From assembly GCF_019798055.1 (NCBI RefSeq), contig NZ_JAHOPH010000001.1, positions 310,001-374,000 of the forward strand: 64,000 nt of DNA, written 5' to 3'. Position 1 is the first letter of the stretch. Each line of letters begins with the position of its first letter. Positions 49,029 to 59,832 of this stretch are shown here, piece by piece. Position numbers and translations under genes: made by a program. A model generated the notes under the pieces. It worked only from the letters and a program-made list of their open reading frames with translations. It made no database searches and had not been told where the DNA came from. Origin of the DNA: Salsipaludibacter albus. Lineage in GTDB: Bacteria; Actinomycetota; Nitriliruptoria; Nitriliruptorales; Nitriliruptoraceae.

Positions 49029-49034
49029 TATGCT
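49029..49034 (+). promoter_or_regulatory. -10 element of the second RNB gene, probably leaderless
   Basis: TATGCT (TANNNT) 8 nt before the ATG at 49043. No ribosome-binding site is present between them. Confidence 0.45.
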
Positions 49035-49042
49035 GCGCCGAC

Positions 49043-50467
49043 ATGCCTCGCAGACCGCTCGTCCTCACCACGTCCGCGGCCGACCTGGCCGACGTCTTCG
49101 CCGCGATCCGCACGCGGCTCGACGTCCCGGGACCGTTCCCGGACCCCGCCCTGGCCGACGCCGAAGCGGCGGCGACCGATCCGCCCCGGCCCCCCGACGA
49201 CCTGCGCGACCTGCCGCTGGTGACGATCGACCCGCCCGAGTCCCGCGACCTCGACCAGGCCCTCCACCTCGCCCGACGCGACGAGGGCTTCCGCATCCAC
49301 TACGCCATCGCCGACGTGCCCGCGTTCGTCCGACCCGGCTCGGACCTCGACGACGAGGTCCGCCGTCGCGGGGTCACGCACTACGGGCCCGACCACCACA
49401 GTCCCCTGCACCCGCCCGCCCTGGGCGAGGACGCGGCGAGCCTGCTCCCCGACGGGGACCGCCCCGCGATCGTGTGGCGACTGGACCTCGACGGCGCCGG
49501 GGTGCTGGTGGCGACGAGCGTGCGACGGGCACTCGTGCGCAGCCGGGCCAAGCTGTCCTACGAGCAGGTCCAGGCCGAGCTCGACGCGGGCACGGCTGGG
49601 GACATGCTCTCGCTGCTGCCGCTGGTCGGCGCGACGCGACGCGACGTCGAGCGCGACCGCGGCGGCATCGCGCTGCCGATCCCCGACCAGGAGATCGAGC
49701 GCGTCGGGGACCGCTACCGGCTGGAGTTCCGCCGCTCCCGACCCGTCGAGGAGGACAACGCGCAACTGTCCCTGCTGACCGGGATGGCGGCGGCCGGGAT
49801 CATGCGCGCCGGGCGGGTCGGGATCCAGCGCACCCTCCCTCCGGCGGACGACCGGACCCACCGCCGACTGCGGGCAGCGGCTGCCGCGCTGGACCTGGAC
49901 TGGCCCGGCCAGACGTCGTTCCCGGACCTCGTCCGCGACCTCGACCCGGCGGTCGCGACCCACGCCGCGTTCCTCGACGAGGCCACCGTGTCGTTCCGCG
50001 GCGCTGGCTACCGCGCCTTCGACGGCTCACGACCGTCGGACGCGGAGCATGCGGGCATCGCGGCCGACTACGCCCACGTCACCGCACCGCTGCGTCGCCT
50101 GGTCGACCGCTGGGGCTTGGCCTGCTGTGTCGCGCTGGACGCCGGCGAGGAGGTCCCCGAGTGGGTCCGGGCCTCGCTGTACGACCTGCCCGAGATCATG
50201 GCCGAGACCACGCGGCGCGCCTCGGCCTACGAGCGCGCCACGGTCGACGTCGTCGAGGCGGCCCTGTTGTCGGACCGGGTGGGCCAGGTCTTCTCCGCCA
50301 CGGTCGTCGACGTCGACGAGGACGGGGACCGCGGGCTGGTGCTGGTCCCCGAGCCGGCCGTGCGGGCGCGCGTGCACGGCCAGGGCCTCGAGCCGGGCAC
50401 CCGGATCGACGTCCGGGTCGCGGAGGCCGACGTCGCGGCCGGCCGGGTGGTCCTGGAACGCGCCTGA
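49043..50467 (+). CDS. Second RNB-domain ribonuclease (short form)
   Basis: 474 residues. RNB motif TIDPPESRDLDQALHLARRD (acidic catalytic set) near residue 62, HHSPLHPPALGEDAASLLPD, AKLSYEQVQAELDAG, and AHVTAPLRRLVDRWGLACC near residue 346, the counterpart of the FTSPIRRYxD block. The N-terminal cold-shock domains are missing; a short OB-like tail (GQVFSATVVDVDEDGDRGL) remains. This short type is common in actinobacteria next to a longer RNase R. It probably digests short or structured RNA. In this window the longer paralog is at 4947-7016. Confidence 0.9.
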   Translation: MPRRPLVLTTSAADLADVFAAIRTRLDVPGPFPDPALADAEAAATDPPRPPDDLRDLPLVTIDPPESRDLDQALHLARRDEGFRIHYAIADVPAFVRPGSDLDDEVRRRGVTHYGPDHHSPLHPPALGEDAASLLPDGDRPAIVWRLDLDGAGVLVATSVRRALVRSRAKLSYEQVQAELDAGTAGDMLSLLPLVGATRRDVERDRGGIALPIPDQEIERVGDRYRLEFRRSRPVEEDNAQLSLLTGMAAAGIMRAGRVGIQRTLPPADDRTHRRLRAAAAALDLDWPGQTSFPDLVRDLDPAVATHAAFLDEATVSFRGAGYRAFDGSRPSDAEHAGIAADYAHVTAPLRRLVDRWGLACCVALDAGEEVPEWVRASLYDLPEIMAETTRRASAYERATVDVVEAALLSDRVGQVFSATVVDVDEDGDRGLVLVPEPAVRARVHGQGLEPGTRIDVRVAEADVAAGRVVLERA

Positions 50468-50513
50468 GTTCGTTCGCCTCCACCCGCGATCGCATCGCTC
50501 GGGCGCGCCGGCC

Positions 50514-51701
50514 TCAGGGCAGGAAGTCGCCGTCGGCGCCCGACGAGGACGTCGGGTCCTCGCTCGTCGACCCGACGGGCTCGGACGCACCGTCGGACGG
50601 AACCGTGACCGGGCCGGACGAGCCGAAGCCGTCCAGGTCACCCTCGACGTCGTCGTTGGTCTCGGCCGCGTCGTCGCTGAGCACGTCGTCCGGGAACGGG
50701 GTGTGGAAGCGGATGGCGTCGAAGACGTCCTCGGCCCCGTCGTCGAGCCGCTCGTAGTAGAGGCCGTCCGAGCTGAAGGCGACCACCGGCACGATCGCGG
50801 ACTCGATCTGCTCGGGCTCGATGGACCGGAACACGTCCGCGAGCCCGTACATCTGGCCGAGGGTCAGCCCGTCGTCGACGACGACCGAGCGCGACGCCAC
50901 GCCGACCAGGGCACGCAGCTTGGCGGGGTTCGCCAGGGTTCCGGCGGTCAGCACCTCGCCCAGTGCCTGGCGCAGGAAGTACTGCTGGCGGGCCGCTCGA
51001 CCGAGCGTGCCGGCCCCGAACGAGTCACTGACCTTGCGGGCACGCACGAACCGGCCGGCGTCGATGCCGTCCAGGACGCTGCAGCCCTCGTCGATCGTCC
51101 CGACCGTCGGGTCGTCCATGGGCTCGTCGAGGCACACCTCGACCCCACCGACCGCGTCGGTCAGGGTCACCAGGCCGGCGAGGTCGACCTCGACGTAGTG
51201 GTCGAGGTCGTCACCGACCAGCTCCTCGACCGCCTCGACCAGGGCGTTGGCACCGTCGAGCGGGTGCAGGGCATTGATCTTCTGCAGCCCGTGGTCCTCG
51301 GTCTCCACCGCGATGTCGCGGGGGAAGGCGAGCATCCGCACGGCCTGGGTCTGGGGGAGGTACTGCACCCACAGGATCGTGTCGGTCAGCGCACCACCGT
51401 GGTCGAAGGCCTCCATCTCGGCCATCTGGTCGTGGGTCAGACCCTCGCGCGAGTCCACGCCGACCAGCAGGATGTCCTGGACCTCGGTGACCTCGGGGAC
51501 GTCACTGGGCACCGTGGTTGGCAGCGGGCCATCGGCCACGGGCTGCTCGGCGACCGGGACTGCCTCGTCGGGGTGGTCGGTCGAGCCCAGCGCCGTCAGC
51601 GCCATGTCCGGGATCAGCAGGCTGGCCGTGCGCGTCACCACGTCGGCGCTGGCTGCACCCAGCGCCAGCAGGCCGGCGAGGCCGGCGACGACGATGCGCA
51701 T
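50514..51701 (-). CDS. LCP-family (LytR-CpsA-Psr) cell-envelope glycopolymer ligase
   Basis: 395 residues from the ATG at 51701. An N-terminal signal-anchor (MRIVVAGLAGLLALGAASAD) places the LCP domain outside. LCP motifs: DILLVGVDSREGLT (G-x-D-S-R), GALTDTILWVQYLPQTQA and RMLAFPRDIAVETE with HGLQKINALHPLDGANALVE. LCP enzymes attach undecaprenyl-linked polymers such as arabinogalactan, teichoic acid or capsule to peptidoglycan. The Ser/Asp-rich C-terminal tail (about 60 residues, DDAAETNDDVEGDLDGFGSS) is probably disordered. It sits downstream of hspR in the same direction, but has its own promoter. Confidence 0.93.
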   Translation of the reverse strand: MRIVVAGLAGLLALGAASADVVTRTASLLIPDMALTALGSTDHPDEAVPVAEQPVADGPLPTTVPSDVPEVTEVQDILLVGVDSREGLTHDQMAEMEAFDHGGALTDTILWVQYLPQTQAVRMLAFPRDIAVETEDHGLQKINALHPLDGANALVEAVEELVGDDLDHYVEVDLAGLVTLTDAVGGVEVCLDEPMDDPTVGTIDEGCSVLDGIDAGRFVRARKVSDSFGAGTLGRAARQQYFLRQALGEVLTAGTLANPAKLRALVGVASRSVVVDDGLTLGQMYGLADVFRSIEPEQIESAIVPVVAFSSDGLYYERLDDGAEDVFDAIRFHTPFPDDVLSDDAAETNDDVEGDLDGFGSSGPVTVPSDGASEPVGSTSEDPTSSSGADGDFLP

Positions 51702-51792
51702 CACGGTGGTGACTTCGACGAGAAGGGAGGGCGAGGCGACGACACCGCGTGGCTGTCCGCCCCGGCGCACGGAGACCCGTGCTGGAGCCAGA

Positions 51793-51821
51793 AGTGTACG
51801 TCAGGCAAGGGTGCCGGCCAA
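51793..51821 (-). promoter_or_regulatory. Promoter of the LCP gene
   Basis: Minus-strand TTGGCC (-35) and TACACT (-10) are 17 bp apart, 92 bp upstream of the LCP start and downstream of the hspR stop. Four of six consensus bases match in each hexamer. Confidence 0.5.
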
Positions 51822-51898
51822 ACCTCGCCGACCAGCCGGTCGGCCGGTGGCCACCGGGGGCGACACGCTCGTCACGACGTCCGGACGAGGCCGCGTGA

Positions 51899-52420
51899 TC
51901 AGCGAGCGCCGGCCCGCTGGCGCGGCGGACGCCGGCGCATCGTGGGATGCACCTCGACCTCGCGGGCCGACACCGGCACGACGTCGTGGCGGGGCGCCGG
52001 CGGCTCCTGGCCCTGGACGCGGGCCGCCAGGGTCCGCACCATCTCCTCGAGCTCGCGGTTCTTGCGTCGCGCCTCCTCGAGCTTCTCGCCCAGGTCCAGC
52101 ACCACCCGGACCCCCGCGAGGTTGAGCCCCTCGTCCTGGGTCAGGTGACGGATGAACCGGAGCCGGTCGATGTCGCGCTGGGCGTAGCGACGCGTGTTGC
52201 CGGCCGTGCGGGCGGGCTCGATCAGGCCCTCGCGCTCGTAGGAGCGCAGGGTCTGGGGATGCATGTCCGCGAGCTCGGCCGCGACCGAGATCACGAAGAC
52301 CGGCTCGTCGTAGTCGGGACCGCGCTGGCCGAACCCGCCGGACGGGCGCGCCGGGGCCACCGACGACGAGGACTCGTCGGCCGGCGTCCCCTGGGAATCG
52401 ATGTACTCCTGGGTCGCCAT
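51899..52420 (-). CDS. hspR: MerR-family heat-shock repressor HspR
   Basis: 173 residues. The winged HTH is [40 protein letters not shown], then [20 protein letters not shown]; the GxxMHPQTLRxYE pattern and coiled coil [20 protein letters not shown] are diagnostic. In Streptomyces and mycobacteria HspR binds HAIR boxes together with DnaK and represses dnaK and clpB. It ends the dnaK locus as expected. It has an extended N-terminus (40 residues, Ser/Pro/Gly-rich) and a C-terminal basic tail. ATG at 52420 behind AAGGAG. Confidence 0.95.
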   Translation of the reverse strand: MATQEYIDSQGTPADESSSSVAPARPSGGFGQRGPDYDEPVFVISVAAELADMHPQTLRSYEREGLIEPARTAGNTRRYAQRDIDRLRFIRHLTQDEGLNLAGVRVVLDLGEKLEEARRKNRELEEMVRTLAARVQGQEPPAPRHDVVPVSAREVEVHPTMRRRPPRQRAGAR

Positions 52421-52520
52421 GGTGGCTCCTTCGCGTCGTGCGCGGGCGGTGGTCGGGTCGTGCGGTGGTGGCGGCTGGGTCGTGACGGGGGGACGGGGGC
52501 GTGGTGGATCGGGACGGTGG

Positions 52521-53696
52521 TCAGGTCGGTGCGCCACGACCGAGGCGTGCGTCGCGGGTGCTGGTGTCGTCCAACTGGTGCAACTGCTCGAGCAGGTCGG
52601 TCTGTTCCCGGGTGAGCTCCTCGGGCACCTCGACGTCGACGGTGACGAGCAGGTCACCATGGCCGCTCTTCCTGCCCCCGCGCGGTGCACCCTGCCCACG
52701 GATGCGGAACGTGCGCCCGGACGCGGTGCCCGCCGGGATCCGGATGGTGCGCTGCTCGTCCTGCGGCGTCGGCACGGTCAGCTTGGTGCCCAGGGCGGCC
52801 TCGGCGAAGGTCAGCGGGACGCGCAGGGTGACGTCGTCACCGCGGCGGCCGAACAGGTCGTCGGGCTCGACCTCGACGGTGACGAGGACGTCGCCGGCCG
52901 GTCCCCCGTTGCTCCCGGGACCACCACGCCCGGCGACGCGGATCACCGCGCCGTCACGGACACCGGCGGGGATCCGGACGGTCAGCTCGCGGGGCTTGAC
53001 GACCCGTCCGGTGCCACTGCAGGTGGCGCACGGGTCGGCGATGACCTGGCCGTTGCCCCCGCAGGTGCCACAGGGCTGGGCGAACGAGAACGGCCCCTGG
53101 TCGACCGTGACCTGGCCACTGCCGTGGCAGGTCGGGCAGGTGGTGGGGCTGGTCCCGGGGGCCGCGCCGGAGCCGTGGCAGGTGTCGCAGGGTCCGTCGC
53201 CGTTGATGCGCAGCCGGGTCCGGGCCCCGGCCAAGGCGTCACCGAACGAGACCTGGACCGTCGCCTCGAAGTCACGGCCCTTCTGGCGACGCTGCCGGCG
53301 GGGCGCACCACCGAACCCACCCATGCCGGACGGGAAGCCGCCCTCGGCGCGTCCCTGCTGGAACAGGCCCTGGAGCAGGTCGTTGAGGTCGCCGGCACCC
53401 CCGCCGAACCCACCGGCCCCGGGACGGCCCGCCCCGCCGAGGCCACCCAGGCCCGCGGCACCGAGGCGGCGGAGCTCGTCGTACTCGGTGCGCGTGTCGG
53501 CGTCACCCACGACGGCGTAGGCCTCGCCGACCTCCTTGAACTTCTGCTCGGCGTTGGGGTCGTCGGGGTTGGAGTCGGGGTGGTGGGCCCGCGCGAGCTT
53601 GCGGTAGGCCTTCTTGATCGTGTCCTGGTCGGCGTCCTCCGACACGCCGAGGACGGCGTAGTAGTCGGTGTCGAGCCACTCGCGCTTCGGGGTCAT
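52521..53696 (-). CDS. dnaJ: Chaperone DnaJ
   Basis: 391 residues. J domain at 10-75 ([40 protein letters not shown]) with the HPD motif that activates DnaK ATPase. A Gly/Phe-rich region follows ([20 protein letters not shown]). The zinc-finger domain has four CxxCxGxG motifs ([32 protein letters not shown]). C-terminal substrate-binding domain to the end. It lies between grpE and hspR. A 7-bp hairpin (GCCGGCC/GGCCGGC, 53755-53771) stands in the grpE-dnaJ gap. Confidence 0.97.
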   Translation of the reverse strand: MTPKREWLDTDYYAVLGVSEDADQDTIKKAYRKLARAHHPDSNPDDPNAEQKFKEVGEAYAVVGDADTRTEYDELRRLGAAGLGGLGGAGRPGAGGFGGGAGDLNDLLQGLFQQGRAEGGFPSGMGGFGGAPRRQRRQKGRDFEATVQVSFGDALAGARTRLRINGDGPCDTCHGSGAAPGTSPTTCPTCHGSGQVTVDQGPFSFAQPCGTCGGNGQVIADPCATCSGTGRVVKPRELTVRIPAGVRDGAVIRVAGRGGPGSNGGPAGDVLVTVEVEPDDLFGRRGDDVTLRVPLTFAEAALGTKLTVPTPQDEQRTIRIPAGTASGRTFRIRGQGAPRGGRKSGHGDLLVTVDVEVPEELTREQTDLLEQLHQLDDTSTRDARLGRGAPT

Positions 53697-53754
53697 CGGT
53701 CACCTCGCCTTCGGGTGTCGGGGATGGTCGTGGGGAAGGTCAGGAACGGCGTGC

Positions 53755-53771
53755 GCCGGCCACGGGCCGGC
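53755..53771 (-). terminator. Weak hairpin between grpE and dnaJ
   Basis: GCCGGCC/GGCCGGC, 7-bp arms with a 3-nt loop, in the 96-bp gap between grpE and dnaJ. It may be an mRNA-stability or attenuation element rather than a full terminator. Confidence 0.35.
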
Positions 53772-53792
53772 ACGTCCGCGACGTGGGCGTGG

Positions 53793-54320
53793 TCACTGGG
53801 CGACCGCCACCATGGCGGCGCGCAGGACCCGGGGTCCCAGCACGTAGCCCGGTCGCAGGACCTCGGCCACGACCGGCTCGCCACCCGGCTCCACGATCCC
53901 GTCGCCGGGGACCTGCTGGACGGCCTCGTGGCGGTTGGGGTCGAACGGCGCCCCCCGGTCGTCGACCCGTTCGAGGCCGACCTCGCCGAGGGCCTTCATG
54001 AGCTTGTCGCGCACCAGGGAGATGCCGGTCAGGACGGGGTCGTCCACGTCGTCGGCGATCGAGGCGATCGTGCGGTCGAAGTCATCGAGCACCTCCAGGA
54101 TCCGGCCGGCGACGTCGGCATGGCCGGCGACCCGCTGGGCCTGGCCCTGGACCTGCATCCGCTTGCGGAAGTTCTCGAACTCGGCCTGCTTGCGCTGGAG
54201 CGACTCGAGGTAGTCGTCGCGGCTGCGCTCGGTGGCGTCGAGCGCGGCCAGGAGCTGACCGGGGGTGCGGGCATCATCGTCGGCCAGCCGGTCCCAGTCC
54301 GGGACGGTCTCGTCGGCCAC
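53793..54320 (-). CDS. grpE: Nucleotide exchange factor GrpE
   Basis: 175 residues from a GTG at 54320. GrpE's long N-terminal coiled coil (LLAALDATERSRDDYLESLQ, RKQAEFENFRKRMQVQGQAQ) and the beta domain (VDDRGAPFDPNRHEAVQQVP, EVLRPGYVLGPRVLRAAMVA) are clear; it exchanges ADP on DnaK. The frame continues upstream of the GTG for 55 codons of acidic Asp/Pro-rich sequence to a stop, typical of the disordered GrpE N-terminal tail, but contains no ATG/GTG/TTG. A GTG with MSDHH-like codons exists near 54486 in another frame. So either the start is the GTG given or a frame interruption hides the true tail. Confidence 0.88.
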   Translation of the reverse strand: MADETVPDWDRLADDDARTPGQLLAALDATERSRDDYLESLQRKQAEFENFRKRMQVQGQAQRVAGHADVAGRILEVLDDFDRTIASIADDVDDPVLTGISLVRDKLMKALGEVGLERVDDRGAPFDPNRHEAVQQVPGDGIVEPGGEPVVAEVLRPGYVLGPRVLRAAMVAVAQ

Positions 54321-54487
54321 GACCGGATCCGGGTGGTTGCCGCCGTCGGGATCGTCCGTGTCCTGGTCGGCCCGCGGCGCGGGACGATCGGCGTCGGCCG
54401 GCTGGGGGTCGACCGGTCGGTCGTCGTCGGTGTGGGCCGGGATGGCGTCGTGGGCCGGGGTCGATCGGCGCGTGGTGATCGCTCACG

Positions 54488-54520
54488 GCCGGCCGGTCGG
54501 GGCGAACCCGACCGGCCGGC
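54488..54520 (-). terminator. Strong hairpin between hsp20 and grpE
   Basis: Fourteen perfect base pairs (GCCGGCCGGTCGGG / CCCGACCGGCCGGC) with a GCGAA loop, 37 bp after the hsp20 stop. It should stop or slow readthrough from dnaK-hsp20 into grpE-dnaJ-hspR. Confidence 0.75.
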
Positions 54521-54556
54521 GTGGAGCGCGGCGTGCGCCGTGACGTGTGCGACGGT

Positions 54557-55006
54557 TCAGGCCTCGATCGCGATGCGACGGGGCTTGGCCTCCTCGGCCT
54601 TCGGCACGCGGATGGTGAGCACACCGTCGCGGTAGCGAGCGGACACGGCGGTGCCGTCGACCCGGTCGGGCAGGCGGACCGCGCGGTGGTAGCGGCCGAA
54701 GCGACGCTCGACCCGACGGAACTCGTCGGTCTCGACGTCGTCGTAGAAGCTGCGCTCACCGGCGATGGTCAGCACGTTCTCCTCGAGGGTGATCTCGACG
54801 TCGTCGGCGTCGACGCCCGGCAGCTCCACGTAGAGCGTGTACTCGTCGGCGTGCTCGCGGACGTCCAGGGCCGGCGAGAACGCACCGGCGGTGGCCGGGG
54901 CGTCACGGTCGCCGCCCTGCAGCCCCGCGACCTCGCGGAACATGCGCTCGACCTCGTCGTGGAGGCCGGCGGTGCGGAAGGGATCGAAGCGGGTGATGGT
55001 TGCCAT
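54557..55006 (-). CDS. Small heat-shock protein (Hsp20/alpha-crystallin)
   Basis: 149 residues. The alpha-crystallin domain spans about 48-140: PALDVREHADEYTLYVELPG, VDADDVEITLEENVLTIAGE, RRFGRYHRAVRLPDRVDGTA, and VSARYRDGVLTIRVPKAEEA (the A-x-x-x-n-G-v-L motif). N-terminus MATITRFDPFRTAGLHDEVE. The ribosome site AGGAGGAACACC before the ATG is one of the strongest in the window. It lies between dnaK and grpE, an unusual insertion in an otherwise standard actinobacterial dnaK locus, bordered by hairpins at both ends. Confidence 0.96.
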   Translation of the reverse strand: MATITRFDPFRTAGLHDEVERMFREVAGLQGGDRDAPATAGAFSPALDVREHADEYTLYVELPGVDADDVEITLEENVLTIAGERSFYDDVETDEFRRVERRFGRYHRAVRLPDRVDGTAVSARYRDGVLTIRVPKAEEAKPRRIAIEA

Positions 55007-55046
55007 GGTGTTCCTCCTCCCCGGATGCGGGTCTGGGTCGTGCGTG

Positions 55047-55068
55047 GGTGGGGCCGGTCGGCCCCACC
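55047..55068 (-). terminator. Hairpin between dnaK and hsp20
   Basis: GGTGGGGCCG pairs perfectly with CGGCCCCACC (10-bp stem, 2-nt centre, so the loop is probably 4-6 nt), 19 bp after the dnaK stop. It is a candidate attenuator that lowers downstream expression relative to dnaK. Confidence 0.55.
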
Positions 55069-55086
55069 GGGGGGTGGTGACCGCGG

Positions 55087-56943
<1,857 letters not shown>

Positions 56944-57008
56944 GATCGTGATCCTCTCGGACGCGCTGTGGGGAAACCTTGGGGTGCGGGCGACGCCGCT
57001 CGACCCCC

Positions 57009-57036
57009 ACTGTACGTCGGCTCGCCTCCATCTCAA
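57009..57036 (-). promoter_or_regulatory. Candidate dnaK promoter
   Basis: Minus-strand TTGAGA (-35, 57036-57031) and TACAGT (-10, 57014-57009), spacer 16 bp, about 66 bp before the dnaK ATG. TTGAG at the -35 is also the core of an HspR (HAIR) half-site, but the inverted partner half is missing. Confidence 0.5.
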
Positions 57037-57051
57037 ACCTGCGGACACCCT

Positions 57052-57071
57052 GCGCAACAGAAAACTTGCGC
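57052..57071. promoter_or_regulatory. Inverted repeat upstream of dnaK
   Basis: GCGCAA and TTGCGC are separated by 8 AT-rich bases (CAGAAAAC), just upstream of the -35 of dnaK. Possible operator or the edge of a divergent control region. Confidence 0.35.
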
Positions 57072-57223
57072 GTACATCACGCAGATAATCGCCAACCCCG
57101 TGGCGATGCAGATCCCGTTGCACCGCGATGCGCGTCACCCGACGCCATCCGGGCCCGGGCGACACCGGCCGTGCCATCGTCCTAGGATGGCCCCAGGCCG
57201 GACGAACGACCCCGGAGGCGAAC

Positions 57224-57388
57224 ATGGCACCGTGGCAGTGGATCGTCCTGGCCTTCCTGGTCGTGGTCCCGCTGACCCTGATGGTCGACTTCTGGGGTCG
57301 CGAGCGGCTCAGCTCGCGCGGACGACCCGGCCGCCGGCCGTGGCGTCCCCAGCCGCGCCCCGCGCCGGACCCCGACGACCACCACTGA
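57224..57388 (+). CDS. Small single-pass membrane protein
   Basis: 54 residues from the ATG at 57224 with GGAGG before it and a TAGGAT -10-like word at 57183-57188. [20 protein letters not shown] with [11 protein letters not shown] is one transmembrane helix followed by a very Arg/Pro-rich tail ([20 protein letters not shown]). Too short for the homology I can judge. It is divergent from dnaK. Confidence 0.55.
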   Translation: MAPWQWIVLAFLVVVPLTLMVDFWGRERLSSRGRPGRRPWRPQPRPAPDPDDHH

Positions 57389-57739
57389 CCATCGGCTGCG
57401 GTTGCACCCGCCCCGGTTCCCGTGCGTCCCTCGCACGCAGCGTCGGTCGAGGTCGGCTCCTCCGCGGCCCTGCGTGGCCGGATGGCCGATCGGACGGGCC
57501 GACACGCCCGATCGCGGCGGTGGTGTTGCTCAACTCGTCAACGACGGCGGGCCACCTGCGTCGACTTGGGTCCACGTATGAGCACAAGGCCATCTGAATC
57601 ACACTGATGGCATACAGGTGACAGGCGCCACTTCACTTGACTTTGCAACTCAGCGGCACCAAACTTCCGGGGCACGTCGTCACCCCGGCCCCGGGTCACC
57701 CCGGGTTGCCGGACCCGTGCCTCGTTCCCCGTCACTCGG
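57389..57739. other. Promoter region of the FG-GAP cassette
   Basis: 351 bp without a supportable gene; AT-richer than neighbours between 57520 and 57670. It holds the promoter at 57637-57665. No strong terminator hairpin for the small 57224 gene was seen. Confidence 0.6.
57637..57665 (+). promoter_or_regulatory. Candidate promoter of the FG-GAP cassette
   Basis: TTGACT (-35, 57637-57642), 17-bp spacer, CAAACT (-10, 57660-57665), about 75 bp before the start of the first cassette gene. The -35 is the best sigma70 match in the window. Confidence 0.5.
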
Positions 57740-59794
57740 ATGCCCATCGTGCGTTTGCTCCGTCCCCTGGCCGCCGCCGCCCTGGTCGCCGTGGTCGCCG
57801 TACCGGCCGTCGCACAGGAGTCCGAGCCGACCACCTCTCCGGCCCCCGGTGACGCCGACGCCGCGCACCCGGACCTGCGCGAGGCCGTCGCCGTCGCCGC
57901 GGTCGAGGACGGACGACTTCCGCTGGACCTCGAGACGGACGAGTCCTGCCCGGTCGAGGCCGTCGAGCTGACGTTCGAGGCGGTCCCCGTCGACGAGTTC
58001 GAGGTGGGTGGCTACGTCGAGCCGCTCATCGAGCCGACCGAGGCCGAGGCCGATCGCGCCACCGGGATCGCGCGCTGCGCCCAGGACTCGCCCGCGATCG
58101 CCGGGTTCGACGCCTTCCTCGACGACGACGGTTGGACCGTCCACTTCGTCTCGCCGCTGGTCGAGCAGGACGAGCACGCCGACCATGCGGACGACGACAC
58201 GCAGGACGACGGCGCCAAGCGGGTCGAGTCCCTCGCGACGACCGAGGACCTGGACACGTCCGACACGCTGGCGGCCGAAGGCCTGCTGGACGGCTCGTCC
58301 GCCATCACCAGTTCGTCCAGCGCCTCCAGCAGTGCCGCGCCCCCGGTCCCCAGCTGGCCCAGCGGGATGCCGAGCTCGGCCGAGGCCCTGTCCGGCTCCG
58401 ACCCCCAGGACACCTGTGACCCGGACGAGGAGCCGGGTGCGCTGGCCCTCGCCGACCTGCTGACCCGGACCTACGGCACCACCAGGTACGGGATCTCGCG
58501 TGACTGCTCGGTCGGCGGTCGCTCGGAGCACAAGGAGGGCCGCGCGGTCGACTGGATGCTCAACTCCTACGACAGCGGCGAGCGCGCCATCGGCGACACC
58601 TTCACGTCGTGGGTCCTGGGTGACGACCCGTGGGGCAACGACCACGCCGGCATGCGGCGCATGGGCATCATGTACATGATCTGGAACCGCGAGAGCATCT
58701 ACTCGTGGGCCGTCGAGGACGGCTGGCGGGACTACACCGGCTCGAGCCCGCACACCGACCACGTGCACTTCTCGATGACCTGGCCGGGCGCACGCTGCCA
58801 GACCAGCTTCTGGGAGGCCACGGACTGCACGGGCGACGTCGGGCGAGGCGGCGGTGGTGGCGGTGGCGACGACACCGTCGCCGGCCAGGCCATCGACCAG
58901 GTCGGGGCCACGCACTCCGGGATCGACGCCGACTTCGACGGCGACGGCCACGGCGACGTCCTGTGGTACGGCCCCGGTTCCGACTACGACACCATCTGGT
59001 ACGGGCGCGACAGCGCCTTCGACGTGTCCGCACGTCTCGAGGTCAACGGCACCTACTACCCGATCGCCGGGGACTTCGACGGGGACGGTCGCGACGACAT
59101 CGTCTGGTACGGCCCGGGCACGGCACCCGACTACCGCTGGAACGGCACGCGCACGCGTGGGCGGTTCGACACCTCGTCACGAGTCGAGGTCAACGGCGAC
59201 TACATGCCACTGGTCGGGGACTTCAACGGCAACGGCGTCGACGACATCTTCTGGTACGGGCCGGGCTCGATGCCCGACTACATCTGGTTCGGCTACCCGA
59301 CCGGGTTCCGGCCGGGTCCCAGCGTCAACGTCAAGGGCACGTATCGCCCGGCCGTCGCCGACTTCAGCGGCAACGGACGCGACGACATCCTCTGGTACGG
59401 GCCGGGCGGCGGCTACGACGAGGTCTGGCTCGGCCGTGGCGACTACCGCTTCCAGCGTGCCGCTCCGGTCGACATCCGCCTGGACGGCCGCCCCGTCACG
59501 GGCGACTTCGATGGCGACGGCAACGACGACGTGTTCATCTACGGGCCGGGGTCGCGTGCCGACGCCTGGTTCCGGGGCGCGGACAACGGGACCCTGCGTG
59601 GCGCGATCTCCGAGCCGATCGCCGGCAGTTCCTACCGTCCGTTCGCCGGCGACTTCGACGACGACGGGCGCCACGACATCTTCTGGTACGGGCCCAACGG
59701 CGCGGCCGACTGGATCTACTACGGCCGGTCCGGTGGCTTCGCCCCCGCATCCACGACCGTGCGTGGTGACTACGTCCCGGTGTCGGGTGACTGA
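57740..59794 (+). CDS. Secreted M15/LAS-type peptidase-like protein with six FG-GAP (VCBS-like) repeats
   Basis: 684 residues. A signal peptide (LLRPLAAAALVAVVAVPAVAQ, ending near residue 26) is followed by an acidic region and Ser/Ala linker. A D-Ala-D-Ala-carboxypeptidase-like zinc domain spans about 225-360: SEHKEGRAVDWMLNSYD supplies H264 and D271, and SPHTDHVHFSM supplies H338, H341, H343, matching SxHxxGxAxD...HVH of LAS/M15 and ARB_07466-like proteins. After a polyglycine stretch come six repeats of about 46 residues beginning GDFDGDGxDDIxWYGPG, each with a DxDGDG calcium loop; together they suggest a six-bladed beta-propeller. It would bind or cut cell-wall peptides or glycans outside the cell. 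A lipoprotein and a paralogous repeat protein follow. Confidence 0.88.
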   Translation: MPIVRLLRPLAAAALVAVVAVPAVAQESEPTTSPAPGDADAAHPDLREAVAVAAVEDGRLPLDLETDESCPVEAVELTFEAVPVDEFEVGGYVEPLIEPTEAEADRATGIARCAQDSPAIAGFDAFLDDDGWTVHFVSPLVEQDEHADHADDDTQDDGAKRVESLATTEDLDTSDTLAAEGLLDGSSAITSSSSASSSAAPPVPSWPSGMPSSAEALSGSDPQDTCDPDEEPGALALADLLTRTYGTTRYGISRDCSVGGRSEHKEGRAVDWMLNSYDSGERAIGDTFTSWVLGDDPWGNDHAGMRRMGIMYMIWNRESIYSWAVEDGWRDYTGSSPHTDHVHFSMTWPGARCQTSFWEATDCTGDVGRGGGGGGGDDTVAGQAIDQVGATHSGIDADFDGDGHGDVLWYGPGSDYDTIWYGRDSAFDVSARLEVNGTYYPIAGDFDGDGRDDIVWYGPGTAPDYRWNGTRTRGRFDTSSRVEVNGDYMPLVGDFNGNGVDDIFWYGPGSMPDYIWFGYPTGFRPGPSVNVKGTYRPAVADFSGNGRDDILWYGPGGGYDEVWLGRGDYRFQRAAPVDIRLDGRPVTGDFDGDGNDDVFIYGPGSRADAWFRGADNGTLRGAISEPIAGSSYRPFAGDFDDDGRHDIFWYGPNGAADWIYYGRSGGFAPASTTVRGDYVPVSGD

Positions 59795-59832
59795 CCCCAT
59801 CGCCACCGACCGCCGACCGGAGCCGTGCACCG

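Larger units (their letters stand above)
48726..49042. other. Divergent promoter region of clpB and the second RNB gene
   Basis: 317 bp without a gene. GCGATTCG occurs at 48791-48798 and again 40 bp on at 48831-48838. TAGAAT (minus strand, plus-coordinates 48811-48816) is a good clpB -10 without a matching -35, suggesting activator or alternative sigma dependence. TATGCT at 49029-49034 sits 8 nt before the RNB start. No HAIR or CIRCE box was seen by eye. Confidence 0.6.

Noticed and set aside
56944-57223. HAIR (CTTGAGT-N7-ACTCAAG) or CIRCE box before dnaK
   Set aside because: I found only a TTGAG half-site at the -35 and no inverted partner by eye; the clpB leader had none either. A matrix scan would be decisive.
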